Source of the DNA: Spirosoma linguale DSM 74 | GTDB taxonomy: Bacteria > Bacteroidota > Bacteroidia > Cytophagales > Spirosomataceae | Reading direction: 5' to 3' | Length of the DNA stretch: 64,000 nucleotides | Assembly (NCBI GenBank): GCA_000024525.1 | Contig: CP001769.1 | Span: forward strand, 4,063,001 to 4,127,000 | Part shown: in pieces, positions 1 to 8,482 of the stretch | Numbering within the stretch: position 1 is the stretch's first letter | Layout of the letters: each line of letters starts with the position of its first letter | The notes under the pieces: generated by a model | The model's input: only the letters and a program-made list of their open reading frames with translations | Databases searched by the model: none | What the model was told of the DNA's origin: nothing | Position numbers and translations under genes: made by a program

Positions 1-209
1 TGTTCCAGCAAAGTAAGCCACTCTATCATTTGTATATCGCCAATTCCCTTCCCAGGATAACAAGATACGATTATCTCAACAAATTTGCCTGATGCTAACA
101 ATTACCGTCGTCCAGGCGGAACGGAAAAAGCTGCTAACTATATTCGGCCTATGGCAGAGCCTCTACGTCGATAGCCAACTCCCCACGGCCGGTAGCAAGC
201 AATTACCCA

Positions 210-1778
210 ATGAGAAAACAATTACTTACAATTATTTTTACCGTAGCTATAGCCTGGCAGGCATTAGCTCAATCGACACAATTATCTAGACAAAGGGTAA
301 CGTATACCAATCCAGTTATTGAAGGCGACTTTGCTGACCCTTCCATCATTCGGGTAGGTGACACCTATTTCGCCGTTGGCACATCCTCGGAGTGGGGGCC
401 AGCCTTCCCTATCTATACCTCAAAAGACCTTGTGAATTGGGCTTATATAGGCCCTGCCTTTGACCAACTACCCCAATGGACGATGGGTAGCTACTGGGCT
501 CCTGAGCTATTTTATGAGAAGGGCACTTATTTTCTGTATTATACCGCTCGACGAAAAACCGACCAGCGATCGTTTATTGGCGTGGCCACTACGCATGACC
601 TGATGAAGGGGTTCACCGACCATGGCTTATTGCTCGAATGGACGGCCGAAGCAATTGATCCCTTTATCATCGACGATGCCGGTAAACGGTTTATAACCTG
701 GAAAGCTTACGGGTTGGATCGAGGCAGGAGCATTGAAATACTGGGGGCCGAACTGTCGGCCAACGGACTCAAGGTTAGCGGACCTGCTTTCTCGCTTATC
801 AAGGCGGAGGCAGGCAACTGGGAAAAAGGAGGAGCCGAAGGACAGGCAATTTTCAAACGGGGCAGCTACTACTATATGCTCTACTCGGGCAACGCCTGTT
901 GTGGTCTACAGTGCAACTATCAGGTCGGTATAGCGCGGGCTCAAACCTTGCAGGGACCATGGGAAAAGTATGCCAATAATCCGCTCTTAGTTAGTGATAC
1001 CACCTGGAAATGCCCCGGACATGGTACCGTGGTGGTAACGCCCGATCAGCGATACTTCTACTTGCACCATGCCTATAACGGTGTTGACTTCACCTTAACC
1101 GGCCGTCAGGGCGTACTGAGTGAGTTAATCTGGGATGAGCAAAGTCAATGGCCCGTTTTTCGGTATGGACGCTCAACGCCCAGTCAGGCTGAGTCACCGC
1201 TACAGGCCAGGCAAAAACGGCAGTCAAACCTGACGATTGATTTTAGCCAACCCCTAAAAAAAGCTCCCTGGGTCTGGGATGTGAGCCTTCCCAAGCCCGT
1301 CTATCGGGTGCAGCAGGGACAGTTGCAGCTCGTCAATCAGGGCTCAAGCCAGACGGGTACCTTTCTGGGTCTCGTCATTAGAAAAGGCACCTTTACTCTG
1401 TCGGCCGATATCATCCCCCAGGTCGATCTACTTCAAAGTTTGTGTTTGTATGGGGATGCCCAAAATCAACTAGGCATTGGTATCAGGTCTGGATTGCTTG
1501 AACTCTGGCAGCTTAAAGCCGGAACGCGTAGTGTTCTGAAGACGCAGTCCATACCAGCCGGTATTTCTTCTGTTACGCTGCAAATACGGAGCCGGGGGCA
1601 GCATTTGTATGAGTTTGGCTGGGGGTCCAAAACTGGTGGATTTAAACTCATAACGGATGCCCCATTGAATGGGTCTTTTTTACCTCGCTGGGACCGTGCA
1701 CCCCGTGCTGGTATTGGCCTGCTTGGTAAAGACAAGGTAAGCAGTATGGTACGAACCATAACGGCCCACTACGACTAA
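210..1778 (+). CDS. Secreted glycoside hydrolase family 43 protein
   Basis: The 522-aa product has a signal peptide (about residues 1-20, ending ALA-Q) and a five-bladed propeller of the GH43 type. The three expected acidic residues are visible: D43 in FADPSII (general base), D150 in EAIDPFI (pKa modulator) and E210 in GGAEGQAIF (general acid). After about residue 330 comes a beta-sandwich-like C-terminal domain as in many GH43 arabinosidases and xylosidases. It probably acts in the periplasm or at the surface on arabinose- or xylose-containing oligosaccharides; the exact substrate cannot be read. It is a single-gene unit with no SusC/D next to it. The ATG at 210 is chosen because it begins the signal peptide. 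Confidence 0.9.
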   Translation: MRKQLLTIIFTVAIAWQALAQSTQLSRQRVTYTNPVIEGDFADPSIIRVGDTYFAVGTSSEWGPAFPIYTSKDLVNWAYIGPAFDQLPQWTMGSYWAPELFYEKGTYFLYYTARRKTDQRSFIGVATTHDLMKGFTDHGLLLEWTAEAIDPFIIDDAGKRFITWKAYGLDRGRSIEILGAELSANGLKVSGPAFSLIKAEAGNWEKGGAEGQAIFKRGSYYYMLYSGNACCGLQCNYQVGIARAQTLQGPWEKYANNPLLVSDTTWKCPGHGTVVVTPDQRYFYLHHAYNGVDFTLTGRQGVLSELIWDEQSQWPVFRYGRSTPSQAESPLQARQKRQSNLTIDFSQPLKKAPWVWDVSLPKPVYRVQQGQLQLVNQGSSQTGTFLGLVIRKGTFTLSADIIPQVDLLQSLCLYGDAQNQLGIGIRSGLLELWQLKAGTRSVLKTQSIPAGISSVTLQIRSRGQHLYEFGWGSKTGGFKLITDAPLNGSFLPRWDRAPRAGIGLLGKDKVSSMVRTITAHYD

Positions 1779-1810
1779 GGATTTTGTTTAGGGAACCCCA
1801 TTAACCCGTT

Positions 1811-1925
1811 GACCGTAGTTACAAACTACGGTCGAGCGTTATCCGGTCTCTGACCGGTGCGGGGATGAACTGCCTAGTGCACCAGTCAGAGACTGGATAA
1901 CACACCGACATAGTCACAGACTATG
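1811..1925. repeat. Triple hairpin intergenic repeat
   Basis: Three consecutive inverted repeats lie between convergent genes: 1811-1820/1824-1833 (GACCGTAGTT arms), 1839-1860/1879-1900 (22-nt arms, two differences, both compatible with G-U pairs) and 1909-1915/1919-1925 (CATAGTC arms). The stretch around 1824-1848 recurs at 11817-11841, so this is a dispersed element. It may also terminate transcription of both neighbours. Confidence 0.7.
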
Positions 1926-1948
1926 CCGAACACCTTACCAATTATACC

Positions 1949-3058
1949 TCACTTCTTCTTCCCGCCTTTCACCATCTCCGTCGACAGATTTTTGGTGAAG
2001 AACGGCAGCATTTTCTGTTCGATGCGCTCGCCAATTCGGTTGATGTGGTCACCGTCGTATTCTTCGTAGGTGTGCGGGATACTGTAGTTGGTAAGCATGG
2101 CATCCAGCACTTTATTGGTACCTGCTATTGTGGCATCTTTCGAACCCGCATCGAAGGCCAGCGCGTGCAGTTGTTTGATGTTGTTAATGTACTGATCGAG
2201 GGTGGCGAGGGGCGCATTGGCAGTCCATTTGGCCGTCACCATCGGCTGGGGCTGGCCTTCATGCACGGGCAAATCCAAATAGAAAGGGGCTTTCGTCGGG
2301 TTGGGGGACCAGGAAGCCGCCGACGCAAACATGGCTTTGGTGCCAAAATCCGCTTTTTCCAGGTCGGCCACTGTTTTTACGGCTTCCATACGAGGGGCCA
2401 TTTGCTCATTTGGCACGTTCGGCATCATGCAGCAGGGGCTAAGCAGGTACAAGCTGGAGAAGATTTCGGGGTGCTTCTGCCCGATGCGAATGGTGCCGTA
2501 CCCACCCATCGAATGCCCCGCCAGCCCGCGACTGGCGGCTTGCGGAATGGTGCGGTAGTTTTTGTCGACATACGCCACCAGTTCATCGGCCACAAAATCC
2601 TCCCAGTTGCCAATCGTTACCGAGTTAGAATACATACTGCCGAAATACCGGTTGTAGGCATTGGGCGTTACGATGATAAACTCACCCGATTTGCCATCGG
2701 CCAGCGTCTTATCGACCACGGCGGGCAGGTTGATCCAGTGCTTCGTGAACCCGTACCATTTATCGTCGCTGTCGGTAAAGCCGTGCAGGAAATAGATAAC
2801 GGGATACCGGCGCTTTTTATCGGTTTGGTAACTGGGCGGCAAATACACCGAAACATCCCGATCCGGCGAGTCACCGGCCAGATTCCCCTCCAGCCCTTTG
2901 CCGTGTACTTTTATGCGTTCCACCTTACCGGCTTTGGCGGGACTATCCTGACTGTAGCCCGGTATGGCAAAGAGTACACCTAAAATACCCAGCATCAGCA
3001 GGGACCGAACTAAACGAGTTGATTGTGTCGATTGACGATTCATAGAGTTAGCGTTCAT
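1949..3058 (-). CDS. Secreted esterase (esterase D/acyltransferase-like, PF00756 type)
   Basis: An alpha/beta-hydrolase of the putative-esterase family with a hydrophobic export signal ([18 protein letters not shown]). Visible are the YFLHG turn forming the oxyanion side, the nucleophile elbow GHSMGGYG, and a C-terminal DGDH motif supplying the histidine. Such proteins hydrolyse carboxylic esters, for example acetyl or feruloyl groups on glycans; the substrate is unknown here. The start is ambiguous: ATG 3058 (MNANSMNRQ) or ATG 3043 (MNRQSTQ) both precede the signal peptide, while an earlier ATG at 3124 would overlap the upstream gene. It lies 34 bp downstream of the S33 hydrolase gene on the same strand, so the two are probably co-transcribed. 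Confidence 0.85.
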   Translation of the reverse strand: MNANSMNRQSTQSTRLVRSLLMLGILGVLFAIPGYSQDSPAKAGKVERIKVHGKGLEGNLAGDSPDRDVSVYLPPSYQTDKKRRYPVIYFLHGFTDSDDKWYGFTKHWINLPAVVDKTLADGKSGEFIIVTPNAYNRYFGSMYSNSVTIGNWEDFVADELVAYVDKNYRTIPQAASRGLAGHSMGGYGTIRIGQKHPEIFSSLYLLSPCCMMPNVPNEQMAPRMEAVKTVADLEKADFGTKAMFASAASWSPNPTKAPFYLDLPVHEGQPQPMVTAKWTANAPLATLDQYINNIKQLHALAFDAGSKDATIAGTNKVLDAMLTNYSIPHTYEEYDGDHINRIGERIEQKMLPFFTKNLSTEMVKGGKKK

Positions 3059-3092
3059 GCCGACAGAAGAGCGGGAAGCGCCATTTTTACTT

Positions 3093-4133
3093 TTACAGCG
3101 CCACCTTCTTCTCTCCTTTGTCAACGCCTTTTATAAATTTAATCAGCCCGTTCATGTACGTTTTCTGGTCGTCGTACATAGACATGTGACTGCCGTTGGA
3201 GCAGTAGAGATAGCTGCCATTGGGCAGTTGAGTGGCCATCCATTTCATATGCTCCGGGTCCATGGTGTCGTATTGGGCACCGATGGTCAGGGTGGGCACG
3301 GTAATTTTCGGGAGGTCGGCTTTGCGGTCCCAGTTGACGAGATTGCCCGCAATACCAAATTCGCTTGGTCCCTGCATGGTCACGTACAGCGACTGGTTCG
3401 TTTTGTTCAGGGCGCGGGTCATGGGTTCGGGCCACTGGTCGAGGGGCAGCCGACAAATATGTTTGGCGTAGAAGTTTGGCAGGAGCAGTTCCATGTACCG
3501 GGGGCTCGTATACGCACCTCGGGCTTCAATGTCGTTCACCTCCTTCACCACGGCGGGATCCATCTGTTTTGCCAGCACGTTATCGGCATACTTGCCGTAG
3601 TCGGGGCAACTCGACATCATATTGGAGATCACCAGCCCTTTCAGGTTTTTGCCGTATTTGAGGGCGTACTCCGTCGCCAGAATACCACCCCACGAGTGGC
3701 CCAGCAGGTAGAAATTGTCAGGTGTCAGATTCAGGGCCGCCCGCACCTGCTCCACTTCCTCAACGTAGCGCGGCAAATCCCAGAACGTCGTGTCGTTCGG
3801 ATTATCGGAGTTACCCGTTCCCAGCTGATCATAATAGATAAATTCGATGCCTTCGGCGGGCAGGAAGCTCTCCATTACTTCAAAGTATTCGTGTGTGGCA
3901 CCGGGTCCACCGTTAAGGAGCAGCAGTTTAATTTTTGGGTTATTGCCAAAGCGTTTCGTCCAGACTTTAAAATTGCCTTTGGGTGTTTTAATCGGTACAA
4001 AACGCATTCCGCCGGTAGCCACTCCGCTCGTATCCGACGTAAAGTAGCTTTTGAGGGTGGTATCAGTTTCGGACGACCGGCACGACCAGCTTAACGCAGC
4101 CGTACAAAGCAGAAGTAGGCAGAGGTATTTCAT
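3093..4133 (-). CDS. Proline iminopeptidase-like alpha/beta hydrolase lipoprotein (S33 family)
   Basis: The product is about 346 aa and begins with a lipoprotein signal ([13 protein letters not shown]), so it is probably membrane-anchored. The family signature NGGPG near the oxyanion hole, the nucleophile elbow GHSWGG, an aspartate in GAQYDTMDP and a histidine in SNGSHM form a complete S33 catalytic set. Proline-specific peptidases of this family remove N-terminal proline from peptides, but related enzymes act on other small amides or esters. The ATG at 4133 was chosen over 4259 because the lipobox follows it directly. It is the first gene of a likely two-gene unit with the downstream esterase. 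Confidence 0.85.
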   Translation of the reverse strand: MKYLCLLLLCTAALSWSCRSSETDTTLKSYFTSDTSGVATGGMRFVPIKTPKGNFKVWTKRFGNNPKIKLLLLNGGPGATHEYFEVMESFLPAEGIEFIYYDQLGTGNSDNPNDTTFWDLPRYVEEVEQVRAALNLTPDNFYLLGHSWGGILATEYALKYGKNLKGLVISNMMSSCPDYGKYADNVLAKQMDPAVVKEVNDIEARGAYTSPRYMELLLPNFYAKHICRLPLDQWPEPMTRALNKTNQSLYVTMQGPSEFGIAGNLVNWDRKADLPKITVPTLTIGAQYDTMDPEHMKWMATQLPNGSYLYCSNGSHMSMYDDQKTYMNGLIKFIKGVDKGEKKVAL

Positions 4134-4386
4134 CAGGAAACAAGTTAAAAGAGAGATAGTTGGCAAGTATACACAGAGTCGGCCGTAACGTCTGCATTTT
4201 CTGACCGAAAGCCTTGTCCGGCAGCTAGTTTCCGATAAACGAACCGATAGATAAACCATCGGAATACTCGATTAGAAGATACAGTACCTTAGCCAGCGGT
4301 CATTTATCCGGCGTCCCTTCCCTCCTCTCCGCCCCATTACTTCCACCAATTTCAACTCAGCAAACAAACGCTAACTGGTTAAGGTC

Positions 4387-4950
4387 ATGAACAGAACCCG
4401 ATTTATGGCAGCTCTCTCCGCGCTGGCAGCCGTGCCATCCCTGGCATTTTCCGAATTTAGAAAAACGTTTTTACCCGACAGAGGCTTCAAAGTGAATGCG
4501 GGCGAAAGCCGTAAACGTGGTCATCTAAGACTCAAGGGCGTCAACGTCAACATTCTTGATGTAAAGATTTCGGGCAGCGATACCAACGGCGGTATGGCTA
4601 TTTTCGAACAAACCTCCCTGTCGCCAAAACGGGGTACACCACTGCACGTTCATCTGGAGCAGGATGAGGTTTTCTACGTGATCGAAGGGGCTTACTATTT
4701 TCAGGTAGGCGACGAAAAATTCGATTTGAAGGCCGGTGACAGCATTTTTCTTCCCCGCAACGTACCCCATGCCTGGACTCAGGTGGCTGATAAAGGTAAA
4801 ATGATTGTGGTGTTTCAACCGGCGGGTAAAATGGAGGATTTCTTTGTTAGTTTGTCCGGTATGGACCACGACCCCAGTCCGGAAGAAATAGCCAGGTTAT
4901 TCAAAGACAACCAGATGCAGATCGTTGGCCCGCCCTTAAAAGTAGATTGA
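4387..4950 (+). CDS. Exported single-domain cupin protein
   Basis: 187 aa with an N-terminal signal-like segment (FMAALSALAAVPSLAFS) and one cupin barrel. Motif 1 is visible as HVHLEQDEVFYVIEGAYY (H-x-H-x4-E-x6-G) and motif 2 as the PxNVPHAW histidine, so the metal-binding set is complete. No enzymatic assignment is safe: small cupins of this type include dioxygenases, isomerases and sugar-binding proteins. It stands alone, divergent from the S33 hydrolase, and is followed by a bidirectional terminator-like hairpin. Confidence 0.8.
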   Translation: MNRTRFMAALSALAAVPSLAFSEFRKTFLPDRGFKVNAGESRKRGHLRLKGVNVNILDVKISGSDTNGGMAIFEQTSLSPKRGTPLHVHLEQDEVFYVIEGAYYFQVGDEKFDLKAGDSIFLPRNVPHAWTQVADKGKMIVVFQPAGKMEDFFVSLSGMDHDPSPEEIARLFKDNQMQIVGPPLKVD

Positions 4951-4956
4951 AGCGTG

Positions 4957-5001
4957 GTTCAGGATTGACCAATTACCCTGCCCGATTGGCCAATCCTGAA
5001 C
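4957..5001. terminator. Bidirectional terminator-like hairpin
   Basis: The 17-nt arms 4957-4973 and 4985-5001 (GTTCAGGATTGACCAAT type) pair with one difference across an 11-nt loop. The site lies 6 bp after the cupin stop and 12 bp after the convergent curlin-like gene stop. Confidence 0.65.
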
Positions 5002-5012
5002 GAAACATGGAT

Positions 5013-5738
5013 TTATTGATTCGTCTGGTTAACGGTCCCTACGTTACTCATGCCGCTCTGGTAGACATTTACCGTATTTGTACCAAAGGAGACCCCCAAA
5101 GGAGACGATTGGACGACTGACAGACTGTTTCCTACACCCAGTTGCGTAGCCTCTTCGGGGTTGGTCCCCGCCGGATTACCGAGTACACCTTTCACTAAAT
5201 TCCCCTCACCATACTGGCTCGTCGTCAGGCTGTTGTTGTCGCCAACCTGTAGAATCCGGCTTCGGTTGTTAGACCCTTCTATAGTAATGGTTGCCTGATT
5301 GTTGGTACTCGTGGCACCAGCCGCTCCGGCAAGAACAACGCCTATCGAAGAACCCTGCGTGATGGTAGCAAAGTTATCTCCGCCGTTTGTGCTCACCGTC
5401 TGTGTGATAGTGGCCTTATTGCCCGAAGCATTTACCTGGCTGATAACGCCATAGCTACCTCCCGCACCGCCAGACACCTGCGTGATAGTGGCCTGATTGT
5501 CGGCTGTATTTTGCCCCTGGCTAATGATGACTTCCGAATAGCCAAATCCTTTCTGGCTGATGATGGCGTTTTGGTCAGCACCCTCCTGGGTAACTGTAGC
5601 CGTCAATTTGCTGCCAGCCTGGCTAACCGACGCTTCTTGCGCCGTTCCTATCTGAGTCAGGGTAACGGTGTTATTTTGGGCAAATGCGGTCGTTGCGAGA
5701 CTAACGCAGGTTGACAGGCTTAAGATAAATGCTTTCAT
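5013..5738 (-). CDS. Curlin-repeat-like secreted protein
   Basis: 241 aa with a clear signal peptide (residues 1-20, ending AFA-Q). The mature part is poor in charged residues and rich in N, Q, T, S, G and V. It is built of irregular repeats with a core of N-x-A-T-I-T-Q or A-x-I-S-Q (NQATITQ, NKATITQ, NFATITQ, NAIISQ), which resembles curlin units with alternating polar and aliphatic residues. By analogy it may form an extracellular amyloid-like fibre or bind a fibre surface. No csgG, csgE or csgF homologue and no second curlin gene lie nearby. It is probably monocistronic and convergent with the cupin gene. Confidence 0.75.
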   Translation of the reverse strand: MKAFILSLSTCVSLATTAFAQNNTVTLTQIGTAQEASVSQAGSKLTATVTQEGADQNAIISQKGFGYSEVIISQGQNTADNQATITQVSGGAGGSYGVISQVNASGNKATITQTVSTNGGDNFATITQGSSIGVVLAGAAGATSTNNQATITIEGSNNRSRILQVGDNNSLTTSQYGEGNLVKGVLGNPAGTNPEEATQLGVGNSLSVVQSSPLGVSFGTNTVNVYQSGMSNVGTVNQTNQ

Positions 5739-5917
5739 AAAAGTTTACATGAATGGATGAGTAAAAACATGACTAAAGCGGGCAGGACGCTTTTGACATA
5801 AACCCGTATAACTATAGAATAGACTTGCACTTGCTAAATAAATGATAGGTTTAGCCGTCTTTTTATTCTGGAGTTCGTTACATAATCGTTCCGTAAACAT
5901 CAGGTAAGTCAAGTACT

Positions 5918-6454
5918 ATGATTCCGCTACACACATTGTCGGCCACAGTCGAAGAACTCATTAGAGCAGGTCATACCCCCGCCGACACGCTGGACAGGGT
6001 TGTACAATGCGTTGGTATGGCCTTGCAGGCAGACAGATGCTTCCTTTACGTCAGGCAACCCGATCTGAATCGGGGACGAACCGCCTTTTGCTGGCGAAGA
6101 AATGAGCAGATACCCGATAAAAACACGATACAGCCCAACTGGCAACCCGATACCGATGCCTTACCCGCCGAAGACCCCCTGATTCGGGCGGGGCTGGCCA
6201 TGAAGCCGTCGGTCTATGTCGATGATGTCGACACGGCGGGGCCTGAGGTGCTGAACCGGCAATTTGAAGAGGAAACATTCGGTCACCGGGCGCTCATCCA
6301 TGCGCATATCCAGCAGGATAATAAACTGTGGGGAATTTTGCAGCCCTGTATGTTTGGGAGCCCTCGTCACTGGACCGATGAAGAGAAAAACCAAATTGAG
6401 GCCATTCTGCCGCGTTTGCAACCGGTAATCGCGGCTTATGCCGCGTCTGCGTGA
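5918..6454 (+). CDS. Stand-alone GAF-domain protein
   Basis: The product (178 aa, soluble, no signal peptide) is essentially one GAF domain. It begins with a helix (TLSATVEELIRAGHTPADTL), continues with DRCFLYVRQP, and ends with the WGILQPCMFGSPRHWTDEE strand-helix typical of phytochrome-type GAF modules. No output domain is attached, so it may be a small-ligand or redox sensor acting through a partner. No conserved chromophore-binding cysteine context was recognised. It is a single-gene unit with a hairpin 7 bp after the stop. Confidence 0.8.
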   Translation: MIPLHTLSATVEELIRAGHTPADTLDRVVQCVGMALQADRCFLYVRQPDLNRGRTAFCWRRNEQIPDKNTIQPNWQPDTDALPAEDPLIRAGLAMKPSVYVDDVDTAGPEVLNRQFEEETFGHRALIHAHIQQDNKLWGILQPCMFGSPRHWTDEEKNQIEAILPRLQPVIAAYAASA

Positions 6455-6460
6455 ATTTCA

Positions 6461-6497
6461 AATGGTACCAGACAGCATCCTGCTGTCTGATACCATT
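6461..6497 (+). terminator. Hairpin after the GAF gene, part of a repeated element
   Basis: The 17-nt arms 6461-6477 and 6481-6497 enclose a 3-nt loop; the single difference is compatible with a G-U pair. The core CAGACAGCA/TGCTGTCTG is repeated in opposite orientation at 6590-6610. Confidence 0.6.
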
Positions 6498-6589
6498 CAG
6501 GCAAGATGGCTTCCTATTGTGTAATCTCATCTATGCGCTCAGCCCGGTTTAAGAATCTGGTCACCAGGGAGACCATTTAGCCTAACGGC

Positions 6590-6610
6590 CAGACAGCAGG
6601 ATGCTGTCTG
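6590..6610. repeat. Inverted copy of the CAGACAGCA hairpin
   Basis: CAGACAGCA-GGA-TGCTGTCTG is a perfect 9-bp stem with a 3-nt loop. It is the exact reverse complement of the core hairpin at 6469-6489, giving a REP-like pair about 100 bp apart in a gene-free stretch. Confidence 0.65.
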
Positions 6611-6687
6611 ATACACTACGTAAGCCCTTACAATATTAATTTTTAGGCGGGACCGCGACGGCGCACCGTTTGCTTTGGGTAATTCAT

Positions 6688-6729
6688 AAAAAGAACGGCT
6701 GGCCCCGAGTGGAGCCAGCCGTTCTTTTT
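6688..6729 (-). terminator. Rho-independent terminator of the DUF2911 gene
   Basis: The perfect 16-bp stem 6688-6703/6714-6729 (core AGAACGGCTGGC) has A/T tracts at both ends and lies 20 bp downstream of the minus-strand DUF2911 stop. It is the most classical intrinsic terminator in the window. Confidence 0.85.
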
Positions 6730-6748
6730 AAAGGCTGATGATTGAAGG

Positions 6749-7603
6749 CTATTTTTTAGCCGAGGCAATCAGGTCGTTTGCCATTTTTACGTAGTCCGCA
6801 TTTTTGGCTTCCGTTGCGAGCGCAACGGTTTTCTCCGCACTGGCAATTGCATTGGCTTTCTCTTTTAGCTTCAGCTCAATGCGGGCTTTGAGCAGCATCA
6901 CCCAAAAAGCTTTGGGATTTTGCTCCGTAGCCTTGGTTACCCAGCCGAGGGCTTGCTTCAAATCCCGGTTGGTATCGTAATAATAACTCGCTGCCTCAAA
7001 ATAGGCAGGCTTGTCAGACGCCATCGAAGCCTCGATGTTCTTCACAATCGTTTGATCAATATCTGCGGTGATGGCAACGGGAACCCGGGTTTTATCCCAC
7101 ATGATTTCCAGCACAGCCGAGTTGGGCAGAATATCGGCGATATTGATAGTAAAGGTTTCTACTTTGTTAGCCAGCGTAGTAGGTTTCACCTGAACCCGAA
7201 CAACCTCGTTTTCTTTCTTGTAATCACCCACATTAGCACCCAGATTCAGGTCTTTGGAAAGCATTACTTCCCAGCTGCTTTTACCTGGAATGGTGAACAG
7301 CCCATAGGTACCCGCTTTCACCTCTTTACCTTCCAGCTTCACGTCCGACGAGAAGGTGATTTTCGTCGTTGCGTTGGCGCCGGTCCGCCAAACCTTGTCG
7401 TAAGGAACCAGGTCCCCAAAAATAGCCCGCCCTTTAACCGCCGGCCGGGAATACTCAAGTGTAATATCACCCAGGGCGAAACTTTGTTTGGTGGTTTGGG
7501 CCGGGCTGGCCGCTGGTACTTTAAGCTGAGCCTGAGCGACTGATAATGAAGAAATTGCAAACAAACAAGCTACGGCAACGGATGAAAAATTAAGCTTCTT
7601 CAT
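6749..7603 (-). CDS. DUF2911-domain exported protein with helical C-terminal repeat region
   Basis: 284 aa with a signal peptide ending SVAQA-Q. Residues about 38-180 form the DUF2911 beta-domain typical of Bacteroidota. Its recognisable core runs from LEYSRPAVKGR through the segment ending VWRTGANATTKI to the YGLFTIPG strand. The C-terminal about 100 residues are alanine- and lysine-rich helices that look like tetratricopeptide-type repeats (QALGWVTKATEQNPKAFWV). The molecular function of DUF2911 is not established; a periplasmic location is inferred. It is a single-gene unit with its own promoter-like element and a strong terminator. Confidence 0.85.
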   Translation of the reverse strand: MKKLNFSSVAVACLFAISSLSVAQAQLKVPAASPAQTTKQSFALGDITLEYSRPAVKGRAIFGDLVPYDKVWRTGANATTKITFSSDVKLEGKEVKAGTYGLFTIPGKSSWEVMLSKDLNLGANVGDYKKENEVVRVQVKPTTLANKVETFTINIADILPNSAVLEIMWDKTRVPVAITADIDQTIVKNIEASMASDKPAYFEAASYYYDTNRDLKQALGWVTKATEQNPKAFWVMLLKARIELKLKEKANAIASAEKTVALATEAKNADYVKMANDLIASAKK

Positions 7604-7650
7604 GATGAAGGAATGATGAAATTGATAGTTGTCAGATTATTTCCGATACC

Positions 7651-7658
7651 CAAAGGTA
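7651..7658 (-). promoter_or_regulatory. Bacteroidota -7 promoter element for the DUF2911 gene
   Basis: Read on the minus strand the octamer is TACCTTTG, an exact match to TAnnTTTG, about 50 bp upstream of the start at 7603. No clear -33 TTG was found at the usual distance, so this is a partial promoter match. Confidence 0.45.
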
Positions 7659-7808
7659 CAGATTATTGCGCCTGTTACGCTTCTTCTGCCATAAGTCGGT
7701 TCACCGGTTTGTGGCTTTTCTTTCCGCATCCGGAAACGCTCGTCCTGCTAATTAACTGACTAGCCGACACTGTCTTAAAAGTAAGTGAGATTGTCCCAAA
7801 ACTGAGTG

Positions 7809-7836
7809 TTGGTCTTTAGCCTACCTTCTACTTTTG
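7809..7836 (+). promoter_or_regulatory. Bacteroidota-type promoter for the TonB-like pseudogene
   Basis: TTG at 7809-7811 and TACTTTTG at 7829-7836 are 17 bp apart, matching the Bacteroidota TTG / TAnnTTTG arrangement. The ATG at 7919 is about 80 bp downstream. The 315-bp gap 7604-7918 holds only this site and the opposite-facing element at 7651-7658. Confidence 0.5.
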
Positions 7837-7918
7837 ATTGTACATATAATCAACGGGGTTAGCGGGCTAATCCCGCCGGTATACTCCCCTTTCTCAACCT
7901 CTATCAATCAATAAGATC

Positions 7919-8364
7919 ATGAATCGAATCGTTTTGACCACTGCCTGTTTGCTGATCGCGAGTACGCTACTGTTTGCTCAACGAGCTACTATCGATGCTG
8001 CGGATCAACGTGATCTTCTAACGACTATTCAGGAGTCGGTGTCGTCGCCTTCTGACCAGTCATCGGACTATGCTCCCCTCAACAACGTGCCTTTTTTCCG
8101 GGTGGTCAGCAGGCACTACAGACGTACCTGAACGATCTCACCCCATCAAACGCTGACCGACAGGAAGGGACCGTTCACATCCAGTTTCGGGTAATGCCCA
8201 CGGGTCACCTGACGGAAATTAAAGTAGTGCGCTCAACCGAATCGATGCTGAATAAGGTTGCCATGCAGGCGGTTGCCCAAATGCCACGCTGGTATCCGGC
8301 GCACCGGTCTGGCGTTGCGGTAAGCAGCCTGTATGTGTTACCAATCACCTTTCGTTCCCGATAA
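7919..8364 (+). pseudogene. TonB C-terminal-domain exported protein, interrupted by a -1 frameshift
   Basis: The first frame (7919-8131) gives a signal peptide (LLIASTLLFAQ) and ends in NNVPFF followed by out-of-frame residues. The next frame carries PGGQQALQTYLNDLTPS from about 8098, then a complete TonB C-terminal fold (EGTVHIQFRV, AVAQMPRWYPAHR, YVLPITF) and stops at 8362-8364. One extra base in the T6 run at 8092-8097 (or the following CC) would restore a single reading frame of about 148 aa. The protein lacks the N-terminal membrane anchor of classical TonB; such exported TonB-C proteins are common in Bacteroidota. It may be a true inactivation, a phase-variable homopolymer or a sequencing error. 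Confidence 0.8.
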
Positions 8365-8406
8365 GAGCCGGACCCCGAACCAATCAGGAACGGCTTATAA
8401 CTACGT

Positions 8407-8448
8407 CAGGGGGTCAGATACGGGAACATCCCCGCATCTGACCCCCTG
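8407..8448. terminator. Bidirectional hairpin between convergent genes
   Basis: The 13-bp perfect arms 8407-8419 (CAGGGGGTCAGAT) and 8436-8448 enclose an inner GGG/CCC pairing. It lies between the TonB-like stop at 8364 and the DUF1080 stop at 8483. Confidence 0.65.
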
Positions 8449-8482
8449 GCCTGTGAATTTACAACCCTCGGATTTAATTACG

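Noticed and set aside
92..289. Small open frame before the GH43 gene
   Set aside because: Overlaps the GH43 signal peptide in another frame and has no recognisable features.
2045..2983. Long plus-strand open frame opposite the esterase gene
   Set aside because: It is antisense to a protein with a clear catalytic motif set and signal peptide; its translation shows no recognisable domain.
3057..4094. 345-codon plus-strand open frame opposite the S33 hydrolase
   Set aside because: Shadow of the real gene in a GC-rich segment; no domain, no start context.
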